In this document: piece after piece, positions 45,497 to 54,993 of the stretch
Layout of the letters: each line of letters starts with the position of its first letter
Position numbering within the stretch: the stretch's first letter is position 1
Assembly (NCBI GenBank): GCA_015499985.1
Contig: JAAAUF010000035.1
Coordinates: 25,563 to 89,562 of the forward strand
Direction of reading: 5' to 3'
Source: Haplosporangium gracile
Taxonomy: Eukaryota > Mortierellomycota > Mortierellomycetes > Mortierellales > Mortierellaceae
Length of the DNA: 64,000 nt
Notes under the pieces: model-generated
The model's database searches: none
What the model was told of the DNA's origin: nothing
The model's input: only the letters and a program-made list of their open reading frames with translations
Translations under genes and position numbers: made by a program

Positions 45497-45742
45497 GGGT
45501 GTTCCAATGAATGGGGGCAAAGAGAAAGGGTCGGGTGTGGATTTCTTTTGGGCTGAATGCAGTTGTAGTGATGAATGGGTGGCGAGGAGCGACAGTGCGG
45601 GGTAAAAGTGGAGGTGAGGAAAAGGAAGAAACACAAAATAATCATAAAAAGCAGGAGAAAAGTGTTAGAAGTTCGTACCTGACAGATTAATTAGCCCTGA
45701 TTGTGATACGCCAAACAACGTTTTATTTTGTTCCTGAATTGA

Positions 45743-47554
45743 TCACACCTTAAACGCCTTGTTGATATTATTCTCCTCAAGGGCTAGATATGCCGACTGG
45801 AAACACGCCTGAATTTTAGCCACCTTCTCCTTGCTACAATTACCCGCCACGTTCCTATCCGTAATAAAGGGATCCAAAATACAGATCGGCCAATCCTTGG
45901 GTCGACTGTCCGTCCGACTGCGTGCTGGTGGGGTGATGCTGCGATCCTGGGTCTTGCCGAGCGACGGGTGCACTTCTTGAGTCGCATAATTAAAGACGTA
46001 TCCGTAAAAATAAAAGAAGTCGATCAACAGTTGTCCTGAAGAGTGTCTGTTATTGGCGCCATAGCTTGTGTAGATAGTTTTGGAGTCGAATGAGCAGTCG
46101 TGTCCGTCGATGGTGTGTATGGTCGCCATTGGGCTTTGTTGAAGTCGTGGAAGGATACTCGGGCTAGTCACATCCTGCAGAAAGACGATCAACATCATGG
46201 TAAGGGCGTAGGACGACAAGAATCCTGTGCTTGCAGAGATGATACCGTTTTGCTTGCTGATTTGCTTGATGGAGAACCAGAGTGTCTTAAACCGGTCGTC
46301 GATGTTGGAGTAGGTCGAAATGAGTTTAGAGTTGTAAACGCCCATGGGTTGATTCAAGTTTACGTCACACTGGATCCCGTACAGTTTCCAGGAGGCAATG
46401 GGAACTCGAGCACAGGGTATGGATGTCACGCGCTGGTAGCCAATGTGCCGAAGAACGGTGGCCAGCTCGACAATTGGTGGGCATTGTGGCGAAAATACAC
46501 GAAGATTGTACACCGTCATATCGGCATCACTGCTCATGCTGCAGAGTCCCGAGGCAAAGGAACCGAAAAGATGTACCTCGATGCTGTAGTCGCGGTAGTG
46601 TTCCCGTAGCCTCCTCTCCACAGCTTGTCGGATAGCTTGCACCTCTCTCTTCCTGTGTGGTGTCGCGTCTTGGGTGGCCCGCAGCTTGCTCATGTGCTCT
46701 GTAATGGCAGTGTTTCTTTGAGCGAATCTCTCTGCTTCCTGTGTTTGTCTCTCTAGCTGCTGATACCTGTCCGCCTCTTCGTTTGTGATAACCTTAAAAT
46801 CTCTCAAATTATTAATCAGACCGTTCCACAGGACAGCGTCCAAGTCATCCTCCAGATCGTCTCCCGGCTGGTTCTTAAAGTCCTCCCTCGTAACTGAGAG
46901 TCTATTAAGTTCGCCCACAAGCCTTCGCCCAGCCGCATCTCGGTTCCAGACATTATACTCTCTCGTAAACCTTTTCACCGCCTCCATCCCATTAGGCAAG
47001 CAACACACGTCTTCGGGCCGAATACTCCGGTACCAAACATCTAGCCTCAGCTCCTGTGTCAGAACCGCCAGATCATTGTGAAAGCTCATGGGGATCGTTT
47101 CGGCATAGGATCGCAGGAACAGCTTTGTCTCGGATGCAGTAAACTGTGGCACATGGATGTGATGCTCCTCCATCTCGCTGAGGTACCCCAATCCACCACA
47201 GATCTTGTCGTCGGCTAGGTGGAGATCAATGCTGTATGGAAAGTAGTACTTCCGCTGACAGTGGCGGTCGGTTGGGATTTTGGTTGTTGTAGGAGGAGAA
47301 CGGTTGGTGATGTAATCCATGATACCCTCGGGAGTGTCCAGACGGTGTTGGCACATAAAGGTGACGGAGTGGGCGTTGTCGAATTCCCCTGAGTCGCTAC
47401 ATTCGAATATCTGGCGGACGTGGGCGAAGGCCTCGGCGATTTCGACACAGCTGAGTTGGTCGCCGACGTGGTCATAGTGCCCTGCACAGTCGAAAAGGGT
47501 CAAGAGGAAGAGAGCGTCGATGAAGAGGACTTGGTCATCAGTGTTTTGTGCCAT
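45743..47554 (-). CDS. Array copy B: TUTase/poly(A)-polymerase-like nucleotidyltransferase
   Basis: Single exon, 603 codons, 246 bases upstream of copy A and in the same direction. Same architecture: N-terminal domain (LLTLFDCAGH, IAEAFAHVRQIF), linker with an acidic insert (QPGDDLEDDLDAV) absent from A, a short coiled coil, GSFASG (331-336), Asp343 and Asp345 in SDADMTV, third Asp396 in QCDVNLNQPMGVYN, then GFLSSYALTMMLIVFLQ, QLLIDFFYFYGYVFNY and ILDPFITDRNVAGN. The C-terminus NINKAFKV parallels DISKAFKV of A. All catalytic Asp are present. The N-terminal third is the most diverged part between copies, the catalytic and C-terminal parts the least, which suggests conserved chemistry with differing recognition. 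Confidence 0.82.
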   Translation of the reverse strand: MAQNTDDQVLFIDALFLLTLFDCAGHYDHVGDQLSCVEIAEAFAHVRQIFECSDSGEFDNAHSVTFMCQHRLDTPEGIMDYITNRSPPTTTKIPTDRHCQRKYYFPYSIDLHLADDKICGGLGYLSEMEEHHIHVPQFTASETKLFLRSYAETIPMSFHNDLAVLTQELRLDVWYRSIRPEDVCCLPNGMEAVKRFTREYNVWNRDAAGRRLVGELNRLSVTREDFKNQPGDDLEDDLDAVLWNGLINNLRDFKVITNEEADRYQQLERQTQEAERFAQRNTAITEHMSKLRATQDATPHRKREVQAIRQAVERRLREHYRDYSIEVHLFGSFASGLCSMSSDADMTVYNLRVFSPQCPPIVELATVLRHIGYQRVTSIPCARVPIASWKLYGIQCDVNLNQPMGVYNSKLISTYSNIDDRFKTLWFSIKQISKQNGIISASTGFLSSYALTMMLIVFLQDVTSPSILPRLQQSPMATIHTIDGHDCSFDSKTIYTSYGANNRHSSGQLLIDFFYFYGYVFNYATQEVHPSLGKTQDRSITPPARSRTDSRPKDWPICILDPFITDRNVAGNCSKEKVAKIQACFQSAYLALEENNINKAFKV

Positions 47555-47865
47555 GGCTTTGGGGTGTGAAAGGAAACTCGATGGGAGTACAATGGATCGT
47601 GTTGAGTGAGTGAAGGCAAGAAGAGAAGAATATGAGACAGTGAAAGTGAGCGAGGTGAAAGAAGGAGGAGCGTGTAGAGTAAAGACGGAGCGAAAGAATG
47701 GAAGTTGGATGAAGGAAGGACGTTGATGATGTCGAAGAGAGAAAATTAACGCGCTCGAAACACAAAGAACAAAAAAAAAAGTTGGCGGCGTCAAAAAGAA
47801 ACAAATCATTCTATCAACAAAAATAGTAAGACAATGATAACCGATCACTTATTTATTTATGGAGA

Positions 47866-49582
47866 TCAGCGTTTGAAAGCCGTGTCGATGTCACTGTTCT
47901 TGAGGGCATCACAGGCGTTTCGGAAGCAATCCCGGATCTTAATCACATCCCCCTTGCCACAGTTACCCGCCACGTTCCTGTCTGTAATAAACGGATCTAA
48001 AATACAAATCGGCCAGGCCTTTGGTCGTGGATCAGTCCGAGTGCGTGCTGGTGGGTTGAAGCTCCAGCTCTTGATCTTGCCGAGATAGGGGTTGACCTCT
48101 TGGGTTGCATAGTCAAAGACGTAGCCGTAGTAGCAGTAAAAGTTGACCAACAGTTGTCCTGCCGAGGTTGAGTTATTGTCTCCGAAGCCTTGATAGTTGG
48201 TTGTCCAGTCGTATGAACAGTCATAGCCATCAATGTAACAAACATTTGACTGAAAGCTACCTTGTTGAAGTCGTGGGAGGATCGCTGGGTTGCAGATACC
48301 CTGGAGATAGACGATCAGCATCATCACGAGGGCGTAGGACGAGAGGAATCCAGTGCCGCCTGAAAGAATACCATGTTTCTTGGCAATCTGCTTGACGGAG
48401 AACCAGAGTGTCTTGAATCTGTTGTCGATCTCAGCGTAGGTCGAAATGAGCTCCGAGTTTTAGATCCCCATGGGCTGCTCTACACTGACATCGCAACTGA
48501 TCCCCCACAACGTGTAGGAGGCGATGGGGACTCGGACCTGAGGAATCGAGGTCACCCACTGGTAACCTATATCGTCGAGTGCATCGGCCAACTCCTCGAT
48601 AGATGGTGTGTGATATTCAAAGTATATTGTGAAGTCTGCATCGCTGGTCATGCTGCTGAGTCCTAAGGCAAAAGAGCCAAAGAGGTAAACTTGAACGTCT
48701 TCCTGAAAGTAATCCGACAGGTCTCCTCCAAGTCGCTGACGTGCCTCATCCACATCACTCTTCCTGTCTTCTGTCGCGACTTGAAACTTCTCCAGCTTGT
48801 ACATGTAAATCGTGATGATGACGTTTCTCTGGGCCCTGGCAACCTCCTCCTGCCTCTTTATTTGTTACTGTCAATCGCTCCTGTTCTTCCTGCTGAGCCC
48901 GCCCCACCTCTCGCCGTGCAGCCTCTGCGAGTTGTTGTTGCTTGCAGATGTAGTCTTCCTGGGTCGAGCTCTCGTCATGCTGATATCTCCCCCATTTCGC
49001 TCTCTTCTCGGCATTATGGTCCTTCGAGAACTTTTTAGTCGCCATCATCCTGTTGGAGAGCCAGCACCGAGGTCCTCCCTAGCCCTTGTGAGTCCAGACA
49101 TTGTCACGTAGACCCTGGATCAAGACAGCAATGTCGTTGTGGCACACTCTCGGGACAAGCACGGCATATTGGAACAAAAAGCTCTCGACCTCATGGCCCT
49201 GCAACCGTCGCAATGAAATACACTCGACGGTCTCGTATTGTTGAATGAGTTCCTCGTCGCTGTCCGAATGACACTCATAGTATCCGCCACAGGGTCTCCG
49301 TTACGAATGGACAGCAATATCGTGAGGGTAGATTGAGTTGGTGCCTTGCTCGTCACAGCAGTCAATGTAAACCTTCATGCCGTTGGAGGTATCAAGTCCG
49401 CGTCTTTGGATATAGATGTCACATAGGATGTCGAATGCTCCTTGGTTGCTCTCACACATGCCTCGGATAAAGTCGAAGCACTCGGCCAGCTCTTTCACAG
49501 TACACTGTCCAGTGAATTGTGCGCACTCAAACAATACACAGTCGAGGAGGCTGTTGATAAGGTCGAATCGGCTGATAGACAT
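47866..49582 (-). pseudogene. Array copy C: inactivated nucleotidyltransferase
   Basis: Full-length copy broken in at least four places. Starting at the ATG at 49582 (MSISRFDLINSLLDCVLFEC), it has in-frame stops at 49301-49303 (TAA) and 49079-49081 (TAG, where the siblings have Ser in GSGG). A frameshift follows between about 48800 and 48870. A third stop at 48460-48462 (TAA) stands where copy B has Tyr in GVYNSKL. Between the breaks the protein is well preserved: GSFALG, SDADFTI, SCDVSVEQPMG, GFLSSYAL and ILDPFITDRNVAGN, ending DIDTAFKR. The light damage and otherwise conserved sequence suggest recent loss. Readthrough or a sequencing error could explain one break but not all four. Confidence 0.82.
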
Positions 49583-49986
49583 GGGGAGTGGTGAGCGGGT
49601 GGATGTCTGCTCAAAGAGGAATGAGCGACGGGATTTGGAATGGAATGAGTGGAGGAAGGATGCTGAAGGAAAGTGATGCTGAGGTGAAAGTGATGTTGCA
49701 AACGAGCAACGCCTGCAAAAGAAAAAAAAATGCAAGGGACGAGAGCAAACAAACAAAGAAAAAAAAGGTGGCATTTGCCGTTGAAAAGTGGAGGCGAAAC
49801 TTTATTTTCAGACATACCAGGGCCGGCTCTCGAGCCTCGTCCTTTTACAGCGGGTTGGACACCTCGACCTGGCGCTCAGCATCATTCAGTCCTCCTCTCA
49901 CTTTCGCTCCTCCCTTCAGCCTCATCCAACCAACGCGACTCCCTCAGCCTCTTCAACTCCACCTTCTGCCGTTTGATCACCTCTTC

Positions 49987-50580
49987 CTACTCTTGAACCT
50001 TCTCTTCCAATCCTCGAATCTTCATCTGATACATCCTCAGTGCAGTACTTAGTAAGTGCATCAGGTCGGGAAGCTCTCGAGTTTGTGCGGCCGCAGTCTT
50101 CGCAGGTACGTAATCCGGAGCATAGTAAAACCCTTGGTCAAAATGAAGAAGCAGAGTAGGTGGGCGAGGAAACGCTGTAGTAGCGGTAGTAGTCTCCTTG
50201 CCAGCGCCATCATCACCAGTGTTCTTATCAGTATCACCATCAGACTTGCTATTCGCAAGCATTAAACAACTCATGCTCACCTCCAAAAACTTTGATAGCA
50301 TACGGAAAGTACGAAAAGTACCCGTTCGTCAAGGATCCGATATACTTCTTCAAGCCCTCAATCGGACTGTCATGGTTACAGAACCCAAGAGGTAGAGAGA
50401 TAGACTCCTGAACGCTAGCGGTGTTGTAGAAAGTCTGGACGTGTCGGAGGACCACTGCCAATTGTTCCATAGTGACCTTGGCGCCTCGTCCTGGATCCAA
50501 TTGCGTCGCACACTCAAACAGTGCGGTGTCATAGGGTAGCCCGATAATAGCCCGATAAACTAGTTGGAATTGAAGGTCAT
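49987..50580 (-). pseudogene. Array copy D': truncated N-terminal remnant
   Basis: Homologous to the first ~100 residues of copies C and D: after an ATG at 50580 there is a stop at codon 7, then FIGL, then an 11-base tandem duplication (tagcccgataa twice, 50537-50558) that shifts frame into LPYDTALFECATQLDPGRG. The domain then reads on through VVLRHVQTFYNT and NDGYFSYFPYAI-like sequence to a stop at 50249. Downstream of that a different frame to 49987 is rich in acidic and Gln/Glu/Lys residues, resembling the coiled-coil linker. The nucleotidyltransferase core is absent. Note: the FSYFPYAI block is read as NGYFSYFPYAI. Confidence 0.65.
50537..50558. repeat. 11-bp tandem duplication causing a frameshift
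   Basis: Two consecutive copies of tagcccgataa, seen directly, inside the truncated array copy. Eleven bases is not a multiple of three. Confidence 0.85.
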
Positions 50581-50750
50581 GGTGTTGGGTGAAGGTGAAC
50601 GAGGAAAATTAGTTGAGTTGCGTGATGCACAAAGAAAATGCAAATCAATTTTGGTGGTACTCAAACAGCCAAGTTCATTATTCATTTATTTTTCTTTGCC
50701 ACCCCAAAGACATTTTATTGAAATGAAACGGCAAAGGAAAGGGTGTGTTT

Positions 50751-52559
50751 TCAACGCTTGAAGGAAGTGTCGATATCTCCACGAGAGAGAGCGCTATAGC
50801 ACTCCTGGAAGCACTGCTTGATCTTCTGGAGGTTGCTGGGGCGACAGTTTCCTGCAACGTTCCTGTCGGTTATAAAAGGGTCCCGGATGACGATCGAAAA
50901 CTTATTACGGGTGATGTCCGAAAAAGGCGGCGAAATGGGATCGATACCGCGCGAGACAATGGTTCCAAATTTCGGGTTGACTTCCTGAGTGTCATAATTG
51001 AAGGTATAGCCAAAATACTTGAGGAAGTCCATCAACATCTCACCAGCAGACTTGGTGTTCTGGGAGCCAAACTCTTGATAGCTGCCCCATTCCCTGTCGA
51101 AGGAACAGTCATAGCCGTCAATTGTGGAACGTTCAACTCCCTTTGTACGAACCCGCTGGAGTTTGGGGAGGATCGCAGGCTCGGTCTCGTATTGGAGGAA
51201 TACAATCAACATCATGACGAGGGCGTAGGACGACAGGTATCCGGTGCTTCCCGAAAGGATCTCGTGCTTCTGGGCAATTTGCCTGATGGCGTACCAGAGT
51301 GTGGGGAAACGATAGTCAATCCTTCTGTATGTGTCAAGCAGCTCGGAGTTAGCAACTGCCATCAAATTTCCGATCGTCACATCGCAAAAAAAAGCGGTTG
51401 TAGGATCAAAAAACGTCGCAACGGGGACCCTGGCCTTGGAGAGATGCGAGACATGCTGAAATTGGATCTGGCGGAGAACACCGGCAAGTTCTTCGATGGA
51501 CAGGCCACCCTCCCTTACGTCGAGAACGGTCATATCGGCGTCGCTCTTCTTGCTGCAGAGTCCTGAGCAGAAAGAGCCAAACCGTATGACTTTGATCTTG
51601 TGGTGACAGCGAGCTCGTAGTTCCTTCTCGAGCCTCTTGCGGAGGGATAAGACTTGGTCCTCCCTGGCTCTGGTAACAGTTAACGAGACTTGGAGTTTGT
51701 CGATGTACTGCGTAATGAGCTCGTTGATCCGGCGTCTCTCCGCAGCAATCTTTCTCGCATCCCGATGTCGCCCCTGTACGATGTCTTCATTCTTTCGATA
51801 CCGTCCCATGAATTCAGCAACTTCCGCATCTCGTTCCGCATCCTCCTGCTCCCTCCGCAGACGCTCTCGTTCCTCCTCCTGCTGCTTCAAACGACGCTCC
51901 TCCTCCTGACGCGCATTCGCTTCCCGAACGGTAACCACATCTGCCTCCTTCTGCTCAATCTTCCTCCGCTTCCTACTATTGTGCTCCATTGCAAACTTGG
52001 TCGCGACCCTAAGCTTGTTTGGGAGCAAATCATATGTTCCTCCAGATCCTCGATTCTCCCAGTAATTTTCTCGCAAATCCTGAATAAAATAGGCAATGTC
52101 GTTCTGGAACATCAGAGGCACCTGTTGGGCGTAGGCGTCGAGGAATGCTTGGGTCGAGGAGCCCTTGAATCCTGCCAAAACCACAAAGTCGTCTGCATAG
52201 GAGCAGCCTCCGTCCTGGTGGTACTCATTCCAAGAGTAGTAGTCGCCGAAATCCTCGTTGCAATTGCGATGCTCGAACAGTTGTATGATGTATGGGTAGA
52301 TCTTGAATGAGCCGTACTCCAATGACTTGATATAGTTTCCGAGGCACTCGGGGTCGTCTAGGCGCTGCTGTCGGATATATATGTCCGAGGGTACATCCAG
52401 AAGGTTGTTGCGATCCTGTTCGTACAACTCGCGGACTCGTCGGAAGCAGCCTGCGAAATGAGCCATCGTGAATCGCTGTGTCTTGCCCGATGCAACTTGG
52501 CCCGCGCACTCGAAAAGAATCGAGTCGTAGAGATACCCGATAAAATGAGGCCGGGACAT
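50751..52559 (-). CDS. Array copy D: TUTase/poly(A)-polymerase-like nucleotidyltransferase
   Basis: Single exon, 602 codons from the ATG opening MSRPHFIGYLYDSILFECAG. N-terminal domain to ~190 with a Gly/Tyr/Asp-rich insert (FGDYYSWNEYHQDGGCSY); strongly charged coiled coil ~195-310 (EEERRLKQQEEERERLRREQ), the longest in the array; core GSFCSG (328-333), Asp340 and Asp342 in SDADMTV, third Asp393 in FFCDVTIGNLMAV; then GYLSSYALVMMLIVFLQ, EMLMDFLKYFGYTFNY and IRDPFITDRNVAGN, ending DIDTSFKR. The QPMG of the other copies is replaced here by NLMA next to the third Asp, so nucleotide or RNA contacts may differ. The open frame continues upstream; I chose the start by alignment to the siblings. Divergent from the proteasome gene. 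Confidence 0.82.
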   Translation of the reverse strand: MSRPHFIGYLYDSILFECAGQVASGKTQRFTMAHFAGCFRRVRELYEQDRNNLLDVPSDIYIRQQRLDDPECLGNYIKSLEYGSFKIYPYIIQLFEHRNCNEDFGDYYSWNEYHQDGGCSYADDFVVLAGFKGSSTQAFLDAYAQQVPLMFQNDIAYFIQDLRENYWENRGSGGTYDLLPNKLRVATKFAMEHNSRKRRKIEQKEADVVTVREANARQEEERRLKQQEEERERLRREQEDAERDAEVAEFMGRYRKNEDIVQGRHRDARKIAAERRRINELITQYIDKLQVSLTVTRAREDQVLSLRKRLEKELRARCHHKIKVIRFGSFCSGLCSKKSDADMTVLDVREGGLSIEELAGVLRQIQFQHVSHLSKARVPVATFFDPTTAFFCDVTIGNLMAVANSELLDTYRRIDYRFPTLWYAIRQIAQKHEILSGSTGYLSSYALVMMLIVFLQYETEPAILPKLQRVRTKGVERSTIDGYDCSFDREWGSYQEFGSQNTKSAGEMLMDFLKYFGYTFNYDTQEVNPKFGTIVSRGIDPISPPFSDITRNKFSIVIRDPFITDRNVAGNCRPSNLQKIKQCFQECYSALSRGDIDTSFKR

Positions 52560-53011
52560 TCTGAAGATATGCTTATTGGAGCGACTTGACCCGGCGGGGG
52601 AAGTTCCTGAAGATAAAGGAACCATTGGTCTGTCGCTGAGATAGTTTAGCGCCACCAACCTTCGCCTTGATGACGCAAATGAAGACAATTTCAATCGCAG
52701 ATGTTGCACATGACGCGTATCGTGCGCTTTGCGTGGACCTTTTTCTCTCGCTTGTCCCTGATACGTCCTCCTTGCACGCACGCACACACGTCTGATTTTC
52801 TCGATACACGGGTGGAAGTGAAATTCTCTTTCTCGCACGCATTTGGTAGTCCTTATTCTCTCGTCGCTTTTTGCTTCTTCACTTACTTTCACGACCAGGC
52901 TACGGCTCTCTCTTTCGCCAACTAAGGACTTCCACTCGCACCAACACCAACACCAACACCAACACCGCCAAGCCGCACAACACCAACACTGCAACCAACA
53001 ACCATCCCAAC
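52560..53011. promoter_or_regulatory. Shared promoter region of array copy D and the proteasome alpha-7 gene
   Basis: 452 bases between two divergent starts. It contains a CAACAC/CACCAA repeat (52935-52990) just before the proteasome ATG. A proteasome-control element could not be identified by eye. Confidence 0.5.
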
Positions 53012-54518
53012 ATGAGTTCCATCGGTACAGGGGTAAAGCCAACCAGTCAAGCCTAGTTCGGTCACATGGAATCACTTAATGCCATGGGGGTGGACTCTTG
53101 GACGCTGGGACAGTGTGCTAATCGACAACTTTTGTTTTTTTTTCTCGGCCTCGCCACTTTGGTTACTATAGTACGACGTTTCCGTATCAACATACTCGCC
53201 TGACGGCCGAGTCTTCCAGGTCGAGTACGCCGGCAAGGCTGTCGAGAACAGTGGGTACGTTTCATCTCCAAGCACGAGGCGTTGCTTTCTCAGGACGGAC
53301 ACGACTGATACAGGGGCATCACTGGATTACACACGACACAGCCATAAGGAGAAACACGTCAATTGACACGATTATCTCATTTTCGTATTATTAGAACTGC
53401 CATTGGTATTCGCGTCAAGGATGGTGTCGTCTTGGCTGTCGAGAAGTTGATCCAATCCAAGCTCCTCGTTCCCGGCGCCAACCGCCGTATCCAGAATGTC
53501 GACCGTCACATCGGAATCGTACGTCTTTTTTTTTTTTTAAAGTGTTTATGATCTTCAGGAAGTTCAGGATTCGTTTGATTACAAGGAGGGAAATGTTGAC
53601 CATGAGACTAACGTCTGATATTTTGTGAACATTAATGATGCGATATATAGGCCACCGCTGGATTGTTGGCAGACGGTCGTCATATTGTGAAGCGCGCCCG
53701 CGAGGAAGCACAGAGCTGGAGAGATGTCTATAAACTGCCCATTGACGGCAAGGTAACTATCACAAAAGACATGGTCATAGGATGTTTTACACCCATTGTC
53801 TGTATTTCTTTATCTGACACCCGATCTCCTCTACTCTACCTTTCTCCTAAATCACACATGTTTACTTTTATTTCATCGTAGAACATTGCGTCGCGTGTGG
53901 GTGATTATGTTGCGGCTTATACCTTATACTCGAGCGTGCGTCCCTTCGGAAGCAGCACGATCATCGCCGCCATGGACAGCACCGGCCCCAAACTCTATAT
54001 GGTCGAACCCTCTGGCTTGTACTGGGTACGTTATGGCAATGCTGGTGCAACGAAAAGCGCGTGGTAATAACTCACGACATTGAATGATTTAACTGATCGT
54101 ATTTTTCCTGTTCGTCTTATTTGATTAGGGTTACCACGGAACTGCGATTGGAAAGGGTCGCCAGGTGGCCAAGACTGAGATTGAGAAGTTGAACCTCGAG
54201 GAGATGACATGTCGCGAAGCAGTGAAGCACGCCGCCCGCATGTAAGTTTTCGCTTTTCTTATCATTTTTTTTTTCACTTGACAAATTTTAAGCAAGAAAT
54301 GTATGATTATTAATAATTTCCCTCCCACTTTGTGAACTACAAAAAATAGTATCTACAATGTGCACGATGATGCCAAGGACAAGGAGTTTGAGCTAGAGTT
54401 GAGCTGGGTCTGCGAGGAGTCAAAGGGATTCCATCAGTTTGTTCCCAAGGAGATTGCAGATGAGGCAGAGGCCCTCGCAAAGGCTGCCTTGAACGACGAC
54501 GATATGGACGATGATTAA
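53012..54518 (+). CDS. PSMA3: 20S proteasome subunit alpha-7 (PSMA3/Pre10)
   Basis: Structural alpha-ring subunit of the 20S proteasome. Seven exons (53012-53032, 53172-53254, 53395-53518, 53651-53752, 53882-54025, 54129-54241, 54350-54518) give 251 codons. The start MSSIGTGYD is the classic alpha-7 N-terminus, followed by the alpha signature [18 protein letters not shown], then [93 protein letters not shown] and the acidic tail DDDMDDD. It has no active-site Thr, as expected. The identification to alpha-7 rather than another alpha subunit rests on the start, the IGKGRQ block and the acidic tail. The first exon is only 21 bases. Transcribed divergently from array copy D and convergently with the ankyrin gene. 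Confidence 0.96.
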
Positions 54519-54993
54519 ACAAATCGCCAAAACTTTTCACAAATCGCCCTTCAAGGATGAGGAGAAGGGAAGGGAAAGCTTGCAGGACTCCTGTACAAAA
54601 GCAAAAATGGAGGACAGCAACATTTCTCTGAATATCATTTGTCAAATAATAAAAAAAAAATGGATGAAATGAACATTACTTTAGTTTTGGTGTTTTTTGG
54701 TCTTTATTTTCTTTTTGTTTTCAGCAAAAGCAAAAATGAAGATCTAAGGAGCGTGTTTTGTTTTTGTTTTTTGTTTTTTTTCTCGAATTTTGTATGTGTT
54801 TTTGGAAAGGGTTGTTTTGTGTTGGTACAAGCAAAAAGAAAAAGAAAAAGACAAAGAGAAAAGAAAACAGGAACGAAAACGAAAAGAAAAGAAAGAAAAC
54901 GAAAGATAACAAAGAGTATGGTACAAGGTATGTGGTCGAAGAGAAGAGAGAGAGTCTGTATGTGTGTATGTTTTTGAGAGGCGATGGCGTCGT
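54519..54993. other. Convergent 3' flank of proteasome and ankyrin genes
   Basis: 475 bases, A- and T-rich (oligo-A near 54650 and 54840-54900), holding both 3' ends. Nothing else seen. Confidence 0.5.

Noticed and set aside
50745..51566. 273-codon open frame on the + strand opposite copy D
   Set aside because: It is the antisense shadow of the conserved nucleotidyltransferase core; its own translation has no domain and its limits do not match any conservation.
43775..52559. Array enzymes as cGAS/OAS-type cyclic or 2'-5' oligonucleotide synthases
   Set aside because: The GS...DAD core alone would allow it, but the YLSSYAL..M.I.FLQ helix and the DPF..RNV.GN block fit Cid1/TUTase and poly(A)-polymerase-associated regions better. 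Kept only as a lower-ranked alternative.
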